A stretch of 64,000 bases of DNA from JAMOQA01 sp964420365 (GCA_964420365.1 CAYQTA010000114.1:216581-280580), one strand, 5' to 3'; shown: positions 11,234 through 21,065, numbered from the stretch's first letter. The notes: generated from the sequence alone by a model not told the origin. Program-made: numbers and translations.

Positions 11234-13384
11234 TCAGCGGGGGGACGCCTCCTCTCGATCACCTTCCACCACGATCTCGGCGAGGTCGGCGACCTCGTGG
11301 GCCCGGGCCGCGAACCGGGCGAGCAGCCCGAGGCGCGCCCGCCGCGCCGTCTCGTCGGGATCGAACACCAGGATCTCGTCGAAGAACCGGTCGACCACCG
11401 GCCGCAGCCGGGCGATCGCCCGCAACCGCTCCGCGTAGCCCGGCCCCGCGTCGCCGGCGCGGGCCACCCGCTCGAGTTCCTCCACCGCGGCGAGCAGCTC
11501 CCGCTCCGGGGCGGGCGTCTCCGGGGCCGTGCCCGCAAGGGCCGGGTCGATGGTCTCGCCCCGCTCCCGGGCCTGCGCGAGGATGTTCCGCACCCGCTTC
11601 GCCGCCGCCGCGAGGGCGAGGAAGTCCTCGCTCCCCCGGATCTCCGCCAGGGCCTCGAGCCGCCGGAACAGGTCGTGGAAACGGAGAGAGCGGGCCCCCG
11701 CGAGCGCGGTCACCGCGGCGATCTCGTCGTAGCGGGCTCCGCGCCGCTCGGCTATCGACCCGAAGCGGTCGAGGAGGAACTCCGCGAGGCGCGGGACGGT
11801 CTCCCCGGCCCGGTCCCGGAGGTCGGGCCCCAGCTCGCCCCCGGCGTACCCGGCGATCGCCTCCCGGAGCGCGGGCCCCAGGTCGAGGTCCGGCTCGGAC
11901 TCCGCGAGCCGCACGAGGGCGAGGCCCGCCCGCCGCAGCGCGAAGGGGTCCCGGCTCCCCGAGGGGACCAGCCCGACGGCGAACCCGCCGGCCAGGGTGT
12001 CCAGGCGGTCGGCGAGGCCGAGCAACCGGGCCACCCGGGTCGGCGGCAGCTCTCCCTCGGCACCCGCGGGCTCGTACAGGTGATAGATGGCGGTCGCCAC
12101 CGCCTCCGGCTCCCCGTCCGCCCGGGCGAGGAGGCCACCCGCGACTCCCTGGAGCTCGGGAAACTCCCCGACCAGGCCGGTGACGAGGTCGCAGCGGCAG
12201 AGCCGCGCCGCCCGGTCGAGGGCGTCCCGCTCCTCCGCCGCCAGGCCGAGGCCCCCGCCGACCAGGTCGGCGAGCCGGGCGACGCGGCGGGCCTTCTCGG
12301 CGTAGGTCCCCAGGTCCCGGTGGAAGACCACCCCCCCGAGCTCCTCGAACCGGTCCGCCAGCGGTCGCCTGCGGTCCTCCCGCCAGAAGAACAGGGCGTC
12401 CTCGAGGCGACCGGAGACGACCCACTCGTGGCCCCGCCGGACGTGCCCCTCCGGGTCCCCCGGCACGTTGACCGCCACGCCGAAGGCCGGGAGCGGTCCG
12501 TCCTCGCCGGCGACCAGGAACGCCTTCTGGTGGTGCCGCAGGCACGTCCGCAACACCTCGGGGGGCAGCTCCCGCGGGAACCGCTCGTCGAACGAGCCGA
12601 CGAGGGCCCCCGGGTACTCCACCATGTCGGCGACCTCCTCCAGGAGCTCCGGGTCGTCCACGATCCGCCCCCCGGCGCCGGCCGCGGCCTCGCCGAGGGC
12701 GGCAACCAGGCGCTCCCGCCGGCGCGCCGGGTCGACCACGACTCCCGCCGCCCGGAGAAGGTCCTCCCAGGAGTCGGCCGAGGACACCTCGTGGGGTCCG
12801 GGCCCGAGCGTCCGGTGCCCCCGGGTCCGCCGGCCCGCGCGCACCCCGAACAGCTCGACGGGCAGGACCTCCTCGCCGTGGAGCGCGACGATCCAGTGCA
12901 CCGGCCGGACGAAGCGGAACTGCCCGTCTCCCCAGCGCATCGTCTTGGGGAACGACATCCGGGCGACGGGCCCCGGCAGCTCCCGGCCCAGGATCTCTCC
13001 GACCGGCTCGCCACCCCGGCGCACCCGGAGCGCCGCGTACTCCCCCCGGGGCGTTTCCACCCGCTCGAGGGCCGCGGCCTCGACCCCGTGCTTCCGCGCG
13101 AACCCCTCCGCCGCCCGGGTCGGCCTGCCGTCCGCGTCCCAGGCCGCCCGCGCCGGCGGACCGGTCAGGGTCTCCTCGCGCACCGGCGACGCGGGAGCGG
13201 TTTCCCGGACGCGCACGGCGAGCCGGCGCGGGGTCCACAGGGCCTCCACCTCGCCGTGGGCGATCCCCGACCGGTCGAGCACCTCGGCCACGATCCGGGC
13301 GAGGTCGGCCGCCGCGCCCGGCAGCATCCGCGCGGGGATCTCCTCGGTTCCCAGCTCCAGGAGCAGCGTGGCCCGCTCGTTCAC
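11234..13384 (-). CDS. glyS: Glycine--tRNA ligase beta subunit
   Basis: A 716-residue protein beginning at GTG 13384 with LLELGTEEIPARML, the typical GlyS N-terminus. It contains WGDGQFRFVRPVHWIVAL and a C-terminal DALR-type anticodon-binding region (RVRNILAQ). It pairs with GlyQ to charge tRNA-Gly in the bacterial alpha2beta2 enzyme. The GTG overlaps the glyQ stop as GTGA, and GGAGG lies about 7 nt upstream, so translation is probably coupled. ppdK starts 37 bp downstream. Confidence 0.96.
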   Translation of the reverse strand: MNERATLLLELGTEEIPARMLPGAAADLARIVAEVLDRSGIAHGEVEALWTPRRLAVRVRETAPASPVREETLTGPPARAAWDADGRPTRAAEGFARKHGVEAAALERVETPRGEYAALRVRRGGEPVGEILGRELPGPVARMSFPKTMRWGDGQFRFVRPVHWIVALHGEEVLPVELFGVRAGRRTRGHRTLGPGPHEVSSADSWEDLLRAAGVVVDPARRRERLVAALGEAAAGAGGRIVDDPELLEEVADMVEYPGALVGSFDERFPRELPPEVLRTCLRHHQKAFLVAGEDGPLPAFGVAVNVPGDPEGHVRRGHEWVVSGRLEDALFFWREDRRRPLADRFEELGGVVFHRDLGTYAEKARRVARLADLVGGGLGLAAEERDALDRAARLCRCDLVTGLVGEFPELQGVAGGLLARADGEPEAVATAIYHLYEPAGAEGELPPTRVARLLGLADRLDTLAGGFAVGLVPSGSRDPFALRRAGLALVRLAESEPDLDLGPALREAIAGYAGGELGPDLRDRAGETVPRLAEFLLDRFGSIAERRGARYDEIAAVTALAGARSLRFHDLFRRLEALAEIRGSEDFLALAAAAKRVRNILAQARERGETIDPALAGTAPETPAPERELLAAVEELERVARAGDAGPGYAERLRAIARLRPVVDRFFDEILVFDPDETARRARLGLLARFAARAHEVADLAEIVVEGDREEASPR

Positions 13385-14289
13385 GATCCCGCCTCCTCGG
13401 CCGCCGCATCTCCCGCCGCGAGCCATGCCTTCGCGCACGCGACGGAGAGCCGACGGATCCGGCCGATCAGTTCCTGGCGCTCGGTCACCGAGAACGCCCC
13501 GCGCGCATCGAGCACGTTGAAGAGATGGCTCGCCTCGAGGGCCCGCTCGTAGGCGGGAACCAGGTACGGCCCGTCCTCCGCCTCGAGAAGCCGCCGCGCC
13601 TCCCGCTCGGCGACCTCGAACTGCCGCCGATGCTCGTCGACGTCGGCGAGCCGGAAGCACCAGGCGGACTGCTCTCTCTCGGCCCGCAGCCGCAGCGCAC
13701 CATAGGGGACGATGCCTCCCTCGTGCCAGTCGGCCCGGGCCCAGGGAATGTCGAAAATGTTCCGGATGTCGTTGATGAACATGCAGATCCGCTCGAGCCC
13801 GTAGGTGAGCTCGACCGGGATCACCCGCAGGTCGACACCGCCCATCACCTGGAAGTAGGTGAACTGGCTGATCTCCATCCCGTCCATCGTCACCTGCCAG
13901 CCGACGCCGGACGCCCCCAGGGTCGGGGACTCCCAGTTGTCCTCCTCGAACCGGATGTCGTGGACCCGGGGATCGATCCCCATCGCCTCGAGGGAAGCGA
14001 GGTAGAGGTCCTGCACGTCGGCCGGAGACGGCTTGAGGACCACCTGGTACTGGAAGTGCTTGTAGACCCGCATCGGGTTTTCGCCGTAGCGCCCGTCGGC
14101 CGGGCGACGGGACGGCTGGCAGTAGGCGACCCGCCACGGCACGTCGCCCAGGCTGCGGAAGAACGTCTCCGGGTGCATCGTCCCCGCCCCGACCTCCATG
14201 TCGTACGGCTGGTGGACGACGCAGCCCCGTTCGCTCCAGAACGCCGAGAGGGCGGCGATCATCTCCTGGAGGGTCATCTTCGGTTTCAT
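13381..14289 (-). CDS. glyQ: Glycine--tRNA ligase alpha subunit
   Basis: A 302-residue protein with the GlyQ hallmarks MTLQEMIAAL, GCVVHQPYDMEVGAGTMHPETF and VYKHFQYQVVLKPSP. It forms the catalytic half of bacterial glycyl-tRNA synthetase with GlyS. AGGAG sits 6 nt before ATG 14289. An in-frame ATG at 14277 is possible but lacks a site. The start overlaps the recO stop (ATGA), and its own stop overlaps the glyS GTG. Confidence 0.96.
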   Translation of the reverse strand: MKPKMTLQEMIAALSAFWSERGCVVHQPYDMEVGAGTMHPETFFRSLGDVPWRVAYCQPSRRPADGRYGENPMRVYKHFQYQVVLKPSPADVQDLYLASLEAMGIDPRVHDIRFEEDNWESPTLGASGVGWQVTMDGMEISQFTYFQVMGGVDLRVIPVELTYGLERICMFINDIRNIFDIPWARADWHEGGIVPYGALRLRAEREQSAWCFRLADVDEHRRQFEVAEREARRLLEAEDGPYLVPAYERALEASHLFNVLDARGAFSVTERQELIGRIRRLSVACAKAWLAAGDAAAEEAGS

Positions 14290-15038
14290 TGGGTCTCCTC
14301 GTCGGCCTCCGGGGCCCGGGGCCAGGAAGCGAGGGCGCGGAGCGAGCGCCCGAGGAAGGCCCGCACCAGGCGGGGCAGGACATCGGCGAGGGCCCGCGCG
14401 ACGGCCGGGGGAGCCTCCGGCACGCGGTCCGGTGGCAGGTGGCGCGCGGCGACCAGCCATCGGACGGCGTCGGCGGGCAGCCGCCCGGCCCCGGCCGGGG
14501 CGTGTTCCCCGCAGAAGGCACCCTGCTCGGGGACCACGTGTACCTCCCGGCCGGCGAGCGGGACCCCGCACGTCCCGCAGGCGTCGAGGTCGGGGAAGAG
14601 CCCGGCGAGGAGCAGCATCCACAGTTCCGCGTAGCGGCAGCAGGTCCGGGGATCCGCCCCCCCCGCGAGGGCGCCCAGGGTCGACCGGAGCAGGCGAAAG
14701 AGACGGGGGTCGTCCTCCCCCTCCCGGGCGAACCCGAGGCCCAGGTCCAGGAGGTGTGCCGTGGCCCAGAAGCGGTCCAGGGGCTCCGGCCGGGGGGGCG
14801 GCGAGATCACCCGGGACTCCTCGAGGAGCGGCATCGTCTCGCCCCGCCGCGTTCGCCAGCGCACCGCGAGGACGGCCCCCGGCTCGTGACCGCCCGGGAA
14901 GCGCCTCCGAGAGCGGGCCGCCCGCGGGGCGAAGGCGGTCATGCGCCGTCCACCGCCGGTGAGCAGGGTGACGACGCGGTCCGCCTCTCCCGTCGGGTGC
15001 TGGTCCAGCACGATCGCCTCCTCCTCCCCGCGCCTCAT
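14286..15038 (-). CDS. recO: DNA repair protein RecO
   Basis: A 250-residue protein. It starts with an OB-fold region (EAIVLDQHPTGEADRVVTLLT), followed by a helical domain and a zinc-binding section (ACGTCGVPL ... FCGEHAPAGAG). RecO loads RecA with RecF/RecR onto SSB-coated DNA during gap repair. Divergence is high, as is usual for RecO, but length, motif order and neighbours agree. ATG 15038 overlaps the mgtE stop (ATGA), and its stop overlaps the glyQ start. Confidence 0.87.
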   Translation of the reverse strand: MRRGEEEAIVLDQHPTGEADRVVTLLTGGGRRMTAFAPRAARSRRRFPGGHEPGAVLAVRWRTRRGETMPLLEESRVISPPPRPEPLDRFWATAHLLDLGLGFAREGEDDPRLFRLLRSTLGALAGGADPRTCCRYAELWMLLLAGLFPDLDACGTCGVPLAGREVHVVPEQGAFCGEHAPAGAGRLPADAVRWLVAARHLPPDRVPEAPPAVARALADVLPRLVRAFLGRSLRALASWPRAPEADEETQ

Positions 15039-16432
15039 CGCACCATCGGCAACAGGACCCAGGTCGCCAGCAGGAAGAAGATCAGCGAGCCGACGGCGTC
15101 GGTCGACGTCGTCACGAAGGGGGTCGTCGACACCGCCGGGTCGAAGCCGAGCCGGTGGAGCAGCAGGGGCATCGAGGCCCCCATCACCGTCGCGAACATC
15201 ATCGACAGGGCCAGCGCCACCCCGATGGTCGCGCCGGTCAGCACGGCCGTCCGCGGATCCGGGGCCAGGCCGCGCCACCAGAGCATCCCGACGCTGGCAC
15301 CGAACAGCAGCACCCCGTAAAGGAACCCGAGCAGCCCGGCCGTCCCGAGCTCGCGCAGCAGGGTCCGAACGTACTCTCCCTCCCGGACCCGGCCGGTGGC
15401 GAGCCCCCGGATGATCACGATCGCCGACTGGTTGCCGGTCGTCCCTCCCATCGCGAGGACGATCGGCACGAACGCCGCGAGCCCCACCATGTGCTCGAGG
15501 GTCCCCCTGAACGATCCGATGACGACTCCGGCCAGCAGGTCCCCGATGAACACCGCCAGCAGCCAGGGAGACCGGATCCGCGCCGACTTGATGACCGACG
15601 GCTCGATCCGCTCCTCCTCGCTGGTCCCGGCGAGGCGGTAGAAGTCCTCCGTCGCCTCCTCGCGGAGCACGTCGATGACGTCGTCGATGGTGACGACGCC
15701 GGCGAGCCGTCCCTGCTCGTCGACGACCGGGATGGCCAGCAGGTCGTACTTCGCCGCCACCCGGGCAACCTCTTCCTGGTCCGTGTCCGTCCGCACCGTG
15801 ACCAGGTCGGTGTTCATGATCTCGTGGAGCCGGACCGTCGGGGGATGGAGCAGCAGCTCCCGGAGAGAGAGCACCCCGACCAGGTGGTGACGCTGGTCGA
15901 CGACGTAGAGGTAGAAGGACATCTCGACCCGGCCCCGCTCCTGGATCGTGCGGATCGCCTCCTCGACCGTCATCGTCTCCGGGAGGGCCAGGACGTCGGG
16001 CGTCATGATGCGCCCGGCGGTCTCCTCCTCGTAGATCAGCAACTGCTCGACCGCCGCCTTCTCCTCGGGTTTCATCCGCTCGAGGATCTCGGCGGAGAAC
16101 TCCTCCTCGAGGTCGGCGAGCAGGTCCGCCGCATCGTCGTCGGCACACTGCTCGAGGAGGCGGGCCGCCCGGTCGGGACCGAGTCGCCGCAGGAGCGCGG
16201 GCCCCTGCCCCTGGGGCAGTTCGACCAGCAGCGAGGCGCCCAGCTCCGGGTCCTTGTCGGCAAGGAACTGGAACAGTTGAAGCTGCTCCCGCTCGGTCAG
16301 CTCCTCGTAGAGCGGCGGGAAGTCCTGGGGGCGGACCTTGGTCAGCAGCTTGCGCAGGTTTACGAGGGCCGACCGCCGCAGGAAACGGCGCAGCGACTCC
16401 AGGAAGACGGCCTGGCGGCGGTCGAGCGGCAT
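15035..16432 (-). CDS. mgtE: Magnesium transporter MgtE
   Basis: A 465-residue protein in MgtE order. An alpha-helical N domain (about 40-140) includes LLVELPQGQGPALLRRL. A pair of CBS domains (about 145-270) carries AGRIMTPDVLALPETMTVEEAI and VVDEQGRLAGVVTIDDVID. Five membrane helices (about 290-465) include GGTTGNQSAIVIIRGLATG. CBS and N domains gate the channel by sensing cytosolic Mg2+. It is the first gene of the mgtE-recO-glyQS-ppdK run. A TAGAAT -10-like element lies 42 nt upstream (16474-16479), without a clear -35. Confidence 0.95.
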   Translation of the reverse strand: MPLDRRQAVFLESLRRFLRRSALVNLRKLLTKVRPQDFPPLYEELTEREQLQLFQFLADKDPELGASLLVELPQGQGPALLRRLGPDRAARLLEQCADDDAADLLADLEEEFSAEILERMKPEEKAAVEQLLIYEEETAGRIMTPDVLALPETMTVEEAIRTIQERGRVEMSFYLYVVDQRHHLVGVLSLRELLLHPPTVRLHEIMNTDLVTVRTDTDQEEVARVAAKYDLLAIPVVDEQGRLAGVVTIDDVIDVLREEATEDFYRLAGTSEEERIEPSVIKSARIRSPWLLAVFIGDLLAGVVIGSFRGTLEHMVGLAAFVPIVLAMGGTTGNQSAIVIIRGLATGRVREGEYVRTLLRELGTAGLLGFLYGVLLFGASVGMLWWRGLAPDPRTAVLTGATIGVALALSMMFATVMGASMPLLLHRLGFDPAVSTTPFVTTSTDAVGSLIFFLLATWVLLPMVR

Positions 16433-16504
16433 GCGAAAACCCTCCCCTGCGCCCGGCTGGACGCAAGTGCATCATTCTACAGGAAACCTGCCCGACCGGA
16501 GGCG

Positions 16505-17635
16505 TCAGGGATCGAACAGCGTCCCCGGTGCGTCCCGCTCGTCCGCCGCGTCTCCCGGCGCTTCCCCGCCCGTTCCGCCGGCGGGCCGATCCTCGCCCGC
16601 CGGCGCCCCGGGCAGCCCGACGAGGAACGCGTCCAGCTCGGCGTGGAGCCCCCCGAGTTCCTCGCGGGCCGCCGCCAGCTCGTCGAGGAGCCGCTCCCGG
16701 AAGGCCGTGGTCTCCGCGACCGCCCGGTCCGCCCGCGCCCGGGCGGACGCGGCTTCCGCGCGCAGGGCGTCGACCTCTTCCCGGGCCTGCCGGACCGCTC
16801 CCCGGCTCTCTTCCTCCCGAGCCCGGGCCTCCGCCCGCAACCGCCGCAGGTCCTCGGCGAGGCGGTCCCGCTCTCCCGCGACCGCGTCGACCTCCTGCGC
16901 CAGGCGCTCCACCTCTTCCCGGGCGGTGGCAAGCTGCTCCGCCAGCCGGTCCCGCTCGTCCTCCACCCGCGTCACGTCCGCCTCGAGGGAGGCGATGCGT
17001 CCGAGCAGCTCGGGAACGCGGGCGGCCTGGGCGAGCGCCTTCTCGCGGGCGGCCCGCTCGGCGGCGAGGATCTTCTCGAGAGAGGCCACCCGCTCCTCGA
17101 GGGCTCCCTCCCGCTCGCGGGCCGCGTCCCGCTCCCGCTCGCGATCCGCGGAAAGCCGGCGGGCCAACTCCTCGGCCTCGCGGACCCGGGTCTCGAGGGC
17201 GGCGATCTCCTCCCGGGCCCGGTCCAGCGCCTCCCGCGTCTTCCCGAGCTCCCGCTCGAGGCGCCGTACCCGGGCCGCGGGAACGTCACCCGGATCCCCC
17301 GTGGCCCCCCTCCTGCGCCCGTTCCCGGTCCCCGGCGCCGCGTCGCCGTCACCGGCCCCCGCTTCCTCCCGCGGCTCGGCCGCGGGGAACCGCTCCCGGA
17401 GGGCCTCGCGGGCCTCCCGGAGGGTCATCCTCTTCTCCACGAGAAATTCCCGGATCGCCCGGGCAATCTCCAGTTCCTCCGGCCCGTACCGCCGACGCCC
17501 CCCGACCCGGTCTCCGAGCAGGGGAATCTCCGCCTCCCAGAACTTCAGCACGTACGGCTGGATGCCCAGGAGCGAGCAGACCTCGCCGGGCCGCAGCGGC
17601 CCGCGTTTCCCCGCGTCGATCGGTTCCCCGCTCAT
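16505..17635 (-). CDS. MerR-family transcriptional regulator with long coiled coil
   Basis: A 376-residue protein. Residues ~10-75 form a MerR-type winged helix (PGEVCSLLGIQPYVLKFWE ... GGRRRYGPEELEIARAI), with the usual W-E-x-E pattern. The remaining ~250 residues are Arg/Glu/Ala heptads, a long coiled coil with no obvious ligand-binding domain. Similar MerR-coiled-coil proteins occur at the end of PTS or IHF operons in delta-like bacteria. ATG 17635 was preferred over an in-frame ATG at 17686 because GAGGGGG stands about 8 nt upstream. It follows ptsI by 79 bp. No target is known. Confidence 0.75.
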   Translation of the reverse strand: MSGEPIDAGKRGPLRPGEVCSLLGIQPYVLKFWEAEIPLLGDRVGGRRRYGPEELEIARAIREFLVEKRMTLREAREALRERFPAAEPREEAGAGDGDAAPGTGNGRRRGATGDPGDVPAARVRRLERELGKTREALDRAREEIAALETRVREAEELARRLSADRERERDAAREREGALEERVASLEKILAAERAAREKALAQAARVPELLGRIASLEADVTRVEDERDRLAEQLATAREEVERLAQEVDAVAGERDRLAEDLRRLRAEARAREEESRGAVRQAREEVDALRAEAASARARADRAVAETTAFRERLLDELAAAREELGGLHAELDAFLVGLPGAPAGEDRPAGGTGGEAPGDAADERDAPGTLFDP

Positions 17636-17714
17636 CGGTCGGCCCCCTCGTCGCCCCGCGCGTCCCGTCCCTCCCGCCGCGCCCATTCTACCCGGGTTCC
17701 CGGCACCTCCCGCC

Positions 17715-19490
17715 TCAACGGTGACCGGGGTGGTGGAGCGCCTGGCCCAGCACCTGTTCCATCAGCTCCCCGAACTCCGCGGAGAGCTGCCGCCGGATCT
17801 CCTCCCCGGTCGGCAGGTCGAGGGCCTTCTCCACGACCGCCCGCGCCCGGCGCGCCTCCGCGGCCCGCAGGAGCGTGCGGATCTCCGGGATCACCACCGG
17901 GTTGCACGAGAACTCCTCGAGCCCGAGGCCGAGCAGGGTCAGCGCCCCCAGCGGGTCGGAAGCCAGCTCGCCGCACAGGCTGACCGAGATCCCCCGGCCG
18001 TGCCCCGCCTCGATCGTCCGCCGGACCAGCTCCAGCACGGCCGGGTGCCATGGATCGTAGAGGTGCGCCACCGAGCGGTTTCCCCGGTCCACCGCCAGCG
18101 TGTACTGGATCAGGTCGTTGGTACCGATCGACAGGAAGTCCGACTCCGCCGCCAGGGCACCCGCGACCATCGCCGCCGCGGGTACCTCGACCATCGCCCC
18201 GAGGGGCGGAGGCGACGTGGCGATCCCCTCCCCCTCGAGTTCCCGGCGGCAGTCCTCGACCATCCGCCGCACCTGTCGCCATTCGTCGAGGGTCGTGATC
18301 ATCGGCACCAGGACGCGGACGTTGCCGGCCTCCGCGGCCACCCGCAGGAGGGCCCGCAACTGGGTGCGGAGGATCTCCGGGCGGCGCAGGCAGAAACGGA
18401 CCGCGCGGAGCCCGAGCACCGGGTTCGGCTCCCGCTCCTCCAGGACCTCGTGGAAGTACTTCTCGCCGCCCAGGTCGAAGGTGCGGATCGTCACCGGGTA
18501 GCCGCCGGCGCTCTCCGCGATCTTCCGGTAGGCAGCCAGGTGGTCCTCCTCGGTGGGCAGGCGCGGCGCGGTCGTGAGGAAGAGAAACTCCGAGCGGTAG
18601 AGCCCCACGCCCTGGGCCCCGACCCGCCGCACCGTCTCCATTTCCTCCGGGAACTCGATGTTCGCGGCGATCGTCAGCTCGACCCCGTCCCGCGTCGTCA
18701 CCGGCCCCCGCTCGGACTCGAGGGACAGGTCGATCCGTTGCAGCTCCTCCCGCTCCTCGCGGTACGCGGCGAGCGTCTCCTCGTCCGGCCGCACGGCCAC
18801 GTGCCCGTGCGAGCCGTCGACGACGACCACGTCGCCGTCCCGGGTCTCCCGGGTGATCCCGTCGACGCCGAGCACGGCCGGGATCTCGAGGGCGTTCGCC
18901 AGGATCGCCGTGTGCGACGTCCGTCCCCCCTCCTCGGTGACGAACCCGACGATCAACGGCTGGTGCAGCCAGAGCGCGTCCGAGGGAGACAGGGTGCGGG
19001 CGACGATGATCGTCTCCTCCTGGAGGTCCAGGACCCGGTCGTGCCGGTTCTCCTCCCCCGCCAGGATCCGCTGGAGGCGATCGTGCACGTCCGCGATGTC
19101 CCCGCTCCGCTCCCTGAGGTACGGATCCTCCACGTCCCGGAAGGCAGCCATCAGCCGCTCCACCACCGAGGCCAGCGCCCACTCGGCATTCATCCGCTGG
19201 TCCCGGATCCGGCGCATCGTCTCGCGGCCGAGTTTCCGGTCGTCCAGGATCATCAGGTGGGCGTCGAAGATCGCCGAGTACTTCTCCCCGAGGGTCGACG
19301 CCGCCTTCTCCCGGAGGGACTGGATCTCCTGCCGGGCCCGCTTCCGCGCAGCCCAGAAGCGCCGCAGCTCGCCCCGGACCTCGTCCTCGGCGAGGCGGTA
19401 GCGGGGCACCTTGAGTTCCCAGCGGCCGAGCACCAGGGCCCGCCCGATGGCGATCCCGTGGGAGACCCCGATCCCGCGGAACTCCGGCAC
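17715..19490 (-). CDS. ptsI: Phosphoenolpyruvate--protein phosphotransferase (PTS enzyme I)
   Basis: A 591-residue protein starting at GTG 19490. The N-terminal HPr-binding/phospho-His domain has GGRTSHTAILANALEIPAV (His193). The PEP-binding TIM barrel has GIGLYRSEFLF-like GVGLYRSEFLF, MVEVPAAAMVAG, SIGTNDLIQYTLAVDRGN and SLCGELASDP. It takes phosphate from PEP and passes it to HPr. Only 1 bp separates it from ptsH. No sugar permease (EIIB/EIIC) is encoded nearby, so the cascade looks regulatory. Confidence 0.96.
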   Translation of the reverse strand: MPEFRGIGVSHGIAIGRALVLGRWELKVPRYRLAEDEVRGELRRFWAARKRARQEIQSLREKAASTLGEKYSAIFDAHLMILDDRKLGRETMRRIRDQRMNAEWALASVVERLMAAFRDVEDPYLRERSGDIADVHDRLQRILAGEENRHDRVLDLQEETIIVARTLSPSDALWLHQPLIVGFVTEEGGRTSHTAILANALEIPAVLGVDGITRETRDGDVVVVDGSHGHVAVRPDEETLAAYREEREELQRIDLSLESERGPVTTRDGVELTIAANIEFPEEMETVRRVGAQGVGLYRSEFLFLTTAPRLPTEEDHLAAYRKIAESAGGYPVTIRTFDLGGEKYFHEVLEEREPNPVLGLRAVRFCLRRPEILRTQLRALLRVAAEAGNVRVLVPMITTLDEWRQVRRMVEDCRRELEGEGIATSPPPLGAMVEVPAAAMVAGALAAESDFLSIGTNDLIQYTLAVDRGNRSVAHLYDPWHPAVLELVRRTIEAGHGRGISVSLCGELASDPLGALTLLGLGLEEFSCNPVVIPEIRTLLRAAEARRARAVVEKALDLPTGEEIRRQLSAEFGELMEQVLGQALHHPGHR

Positions 19491-19491
19491 G

Positions 19492-19761
19492 TCAGGCCTC
19501 CTCCCCGAAGCGATCCTCGACGAGGCCGACCAGCGCGTCGAGCGCCTCTTCCTCGTCGGGTCCCCGGGTAACGATCGTCAGCTCGCTGCCGCAGGGCGCG
19601 GCCAGCGTCAGGATGCCGAGGATCGACTTCCCGTCCACGGTCTCCCCGTCCCGGAGGATCTCCACGTCGGACCGGAACCGGCCGGCGAGGTCGACGAAGC
19701 GGGCCGCCGCCCGGGCATGGAGCCCCAGGCGGTTCTTCAGCACCACCTTCCGCTCGGCCAT
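19492..19761 (-). CDS. ptsH: Phosphocarrier protein HPr
   Basis: An 89-residue HPr with both phosphorylation sites visible: His15 in RLGLHARAA (from enzyme I) and Ser46 in DGKSILGILTL (target of HPr kinase). The Ser46 site together with the hprK gene 1.3 kb upstream in the same operon indicates dual control by PEP and by ATP/metabolite status. It is separated from ptsI by 1 bp and from the EIIA gene by 3 bp. Confidence 0.97.
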   Translation of the reverse strand: MAERKVVLKNRLGLHARAAARFVDLAGRFRSDVEILRDGETVDGKSILGILTLAAPCGSELTIVTRGPDEEEALDALVGLVEDRFGEEA

Positions 19762-19764
19762 CGC

Positions 19765-20175
19765 TCACTCCTCCCGCGACCGGGCGATGATCTCGCCCGC
19801 CACCGTGATCGCCCCCCGGCCCCGCTCGGCGATGGTCCGGGCCGCCTCGTGGAGGCTCATCTCGCGGTGGAGGTTCGTGAACTTGATCACCATCGGCAGG
19901 TTCACTCCCGTGACCACCTCGACCCTCCCGTCGTCGAGAAACGACAGGGCGATGTTCGTCGGGGTGCCCCCGAACATGTCGGTCGCGAGGATCACCCCGT
20001 CTCCCTGGTCGGCGATCTCGATCGCGCGCGCGATCCGGGCGTGGCACACCTCCGGGTCGTCCTCCCAGTCGATGGTGACGGCCTCGAGCGGCCCGGCCCC
20101 GGGCACGATCTTCCGTGCCGCGGCGACCAGCTCCCGGGCCAGGTTCCCGTGGGTGATGATGAGGAGGGCAATCAT
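19765..20175 (-). CDS. PTS mannose-family EIIA domain protein
   Basis: A 136-residue stand-alone EIIA of the mannose family. It begins MIALLIITHGNLA with the phospho-acceptor His9 and contains ATDMFGGTPTNIALS, the family signature. It would accept phosphate from HPr~P. With no partner EIIB/C/D in the window it is probably a regulatory output, as with EIIA-Ntr or DhaM-type systems. ATG 20175 overlaps the rapZ stop (ATGA). Confidence 0.93.
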   Translation of the reverse strand: MIALLIITHGNLARELVAAARKIVPGAGPLEAVTIDWEDDPEVCHARIARAIEIADQGDGVILATDMFGGTPTNIALSFLDDGRVEVVTGVNLPMVIKFTNLHREMSLHEAARTIAERGRGAITVAGEIIARSREE

Positions 20176-21065
20176 GGGCCGATCCGTTCTCCTTCCCGCT
20201 CGAGGTCCCGGTGCTGGACGACGACGGGGAATCCCTCGCCGCGCAACACGGCTCCCAGGTGCTCGGCGATCGCCACCGACCGGTGCCGTCCGCCGGTGCA
20301 TCCGACCGCCACGTTCAGGTAGCTCTTCCCCTCGTCGACGAACCGCGGCAGCAGGAACCCGAGGAGCTCCACCAGCCGTTCCAGGTACTCGCGCCAGTCC
20401 CCCGACCGCTCGAGGAAGGCGACGACCCGCGGGTCCCGGCCGTCACACGTCCTGAGCGCCGGGTCGAAGTACGGGTTGGGCAGGAAACGTGCGTCGAAGA
20501 CCAGGTCGGCGTCCCGCGGCAGCCCGTACTTGAAGCCGAACGACACGACGCGGCAACGGAGCTGGGCCCCCGGGCCGCCGCCACCCCCGCGGAGGATCTC
20601 CTGCACGAGGCGACGCAGCTCGTGGGGGCTGAGATCGTCCGTCGCCACGACCCGGTCCGCGATCGCCCGCAGGTCGCACAGCAGGTCCGCCTCCCGGCGC
20701 ACCGCGTCCACGAGGGGCAACCCGGTCCCCTGGGACAGGGGGTGGGGCCGCCGGCTCTCGGAAAAACGGCGGACCAGCGTGTCCTCCGCGGCCTCGAGAA
20801 ACAGCACCGTCAGCCGGACGTCGTCCCGGCGCCGCAACCGGTCGAGGATGTGGGGCAGCTCCGCCAGGTACTGCCTCTCCCGGGCGTCGACGACGAAGGC
20901 GCCGCGCGGCTCCTCGTCGCTTCCCCGGTCCAGCAGGTCGACGAACGGCTCGATCAGCGGCACCGGCAGGTTGTCCACGCAGAAGTACCCCAGGTCCTCG
21001 AGGCTCCGCAGGGCGAGCGTCTTGCCCGAACCGGACAGCCCGCTGACGACCACGACCCTGCTCAT
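20172..21065 (-). CDS. rapZ: RNase adapter RapZ / YvcJ-type nucleotide-binding protein
   Basis: A 297-residue protein. It has an N-terminal P-loop (GLSGSGKTLALRSLEDLGY, Walker A at about 9-16), the family segment FCVDNLPVPLI, and the C-terminal motif VGCTGGRHRSVAIAEHL. In E. coli RapZ controls GlmS through small RNAs and RNase E. In Gram-positives YvcJ has less clear roles. The location between hprK and PTS genes is conserved in many phyla. Start and stop both overlap neighbours by 4 bp. Confidence 0.95.
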   Translation of the reverse strand: MSRVVVVSGLSGSGKTLALRSLEDLGYFCVDNLPVPLIEPFVDLLDRGSDEEPRGAFVVDARERQYLAELPHILDRLRRRDDVRLTVLFLEAAEDTLVRRFSESRRPHPLSQGTGLPLVDAVRREADLLCDLRAIADRVVATDDLSPHELRRLVQEILRGGGGGPGAQLRCRVVSFGFKYGLPRDADLVFDARFLPNPYFDPALRTCDGRDPRVVAFLERSGDWREYLERLVELLGFLLPRFVDEGKSYLNVAVGCTGGRHRSVAIAEHLGAVLRGEGFPVVVQHRDLEREGERIGP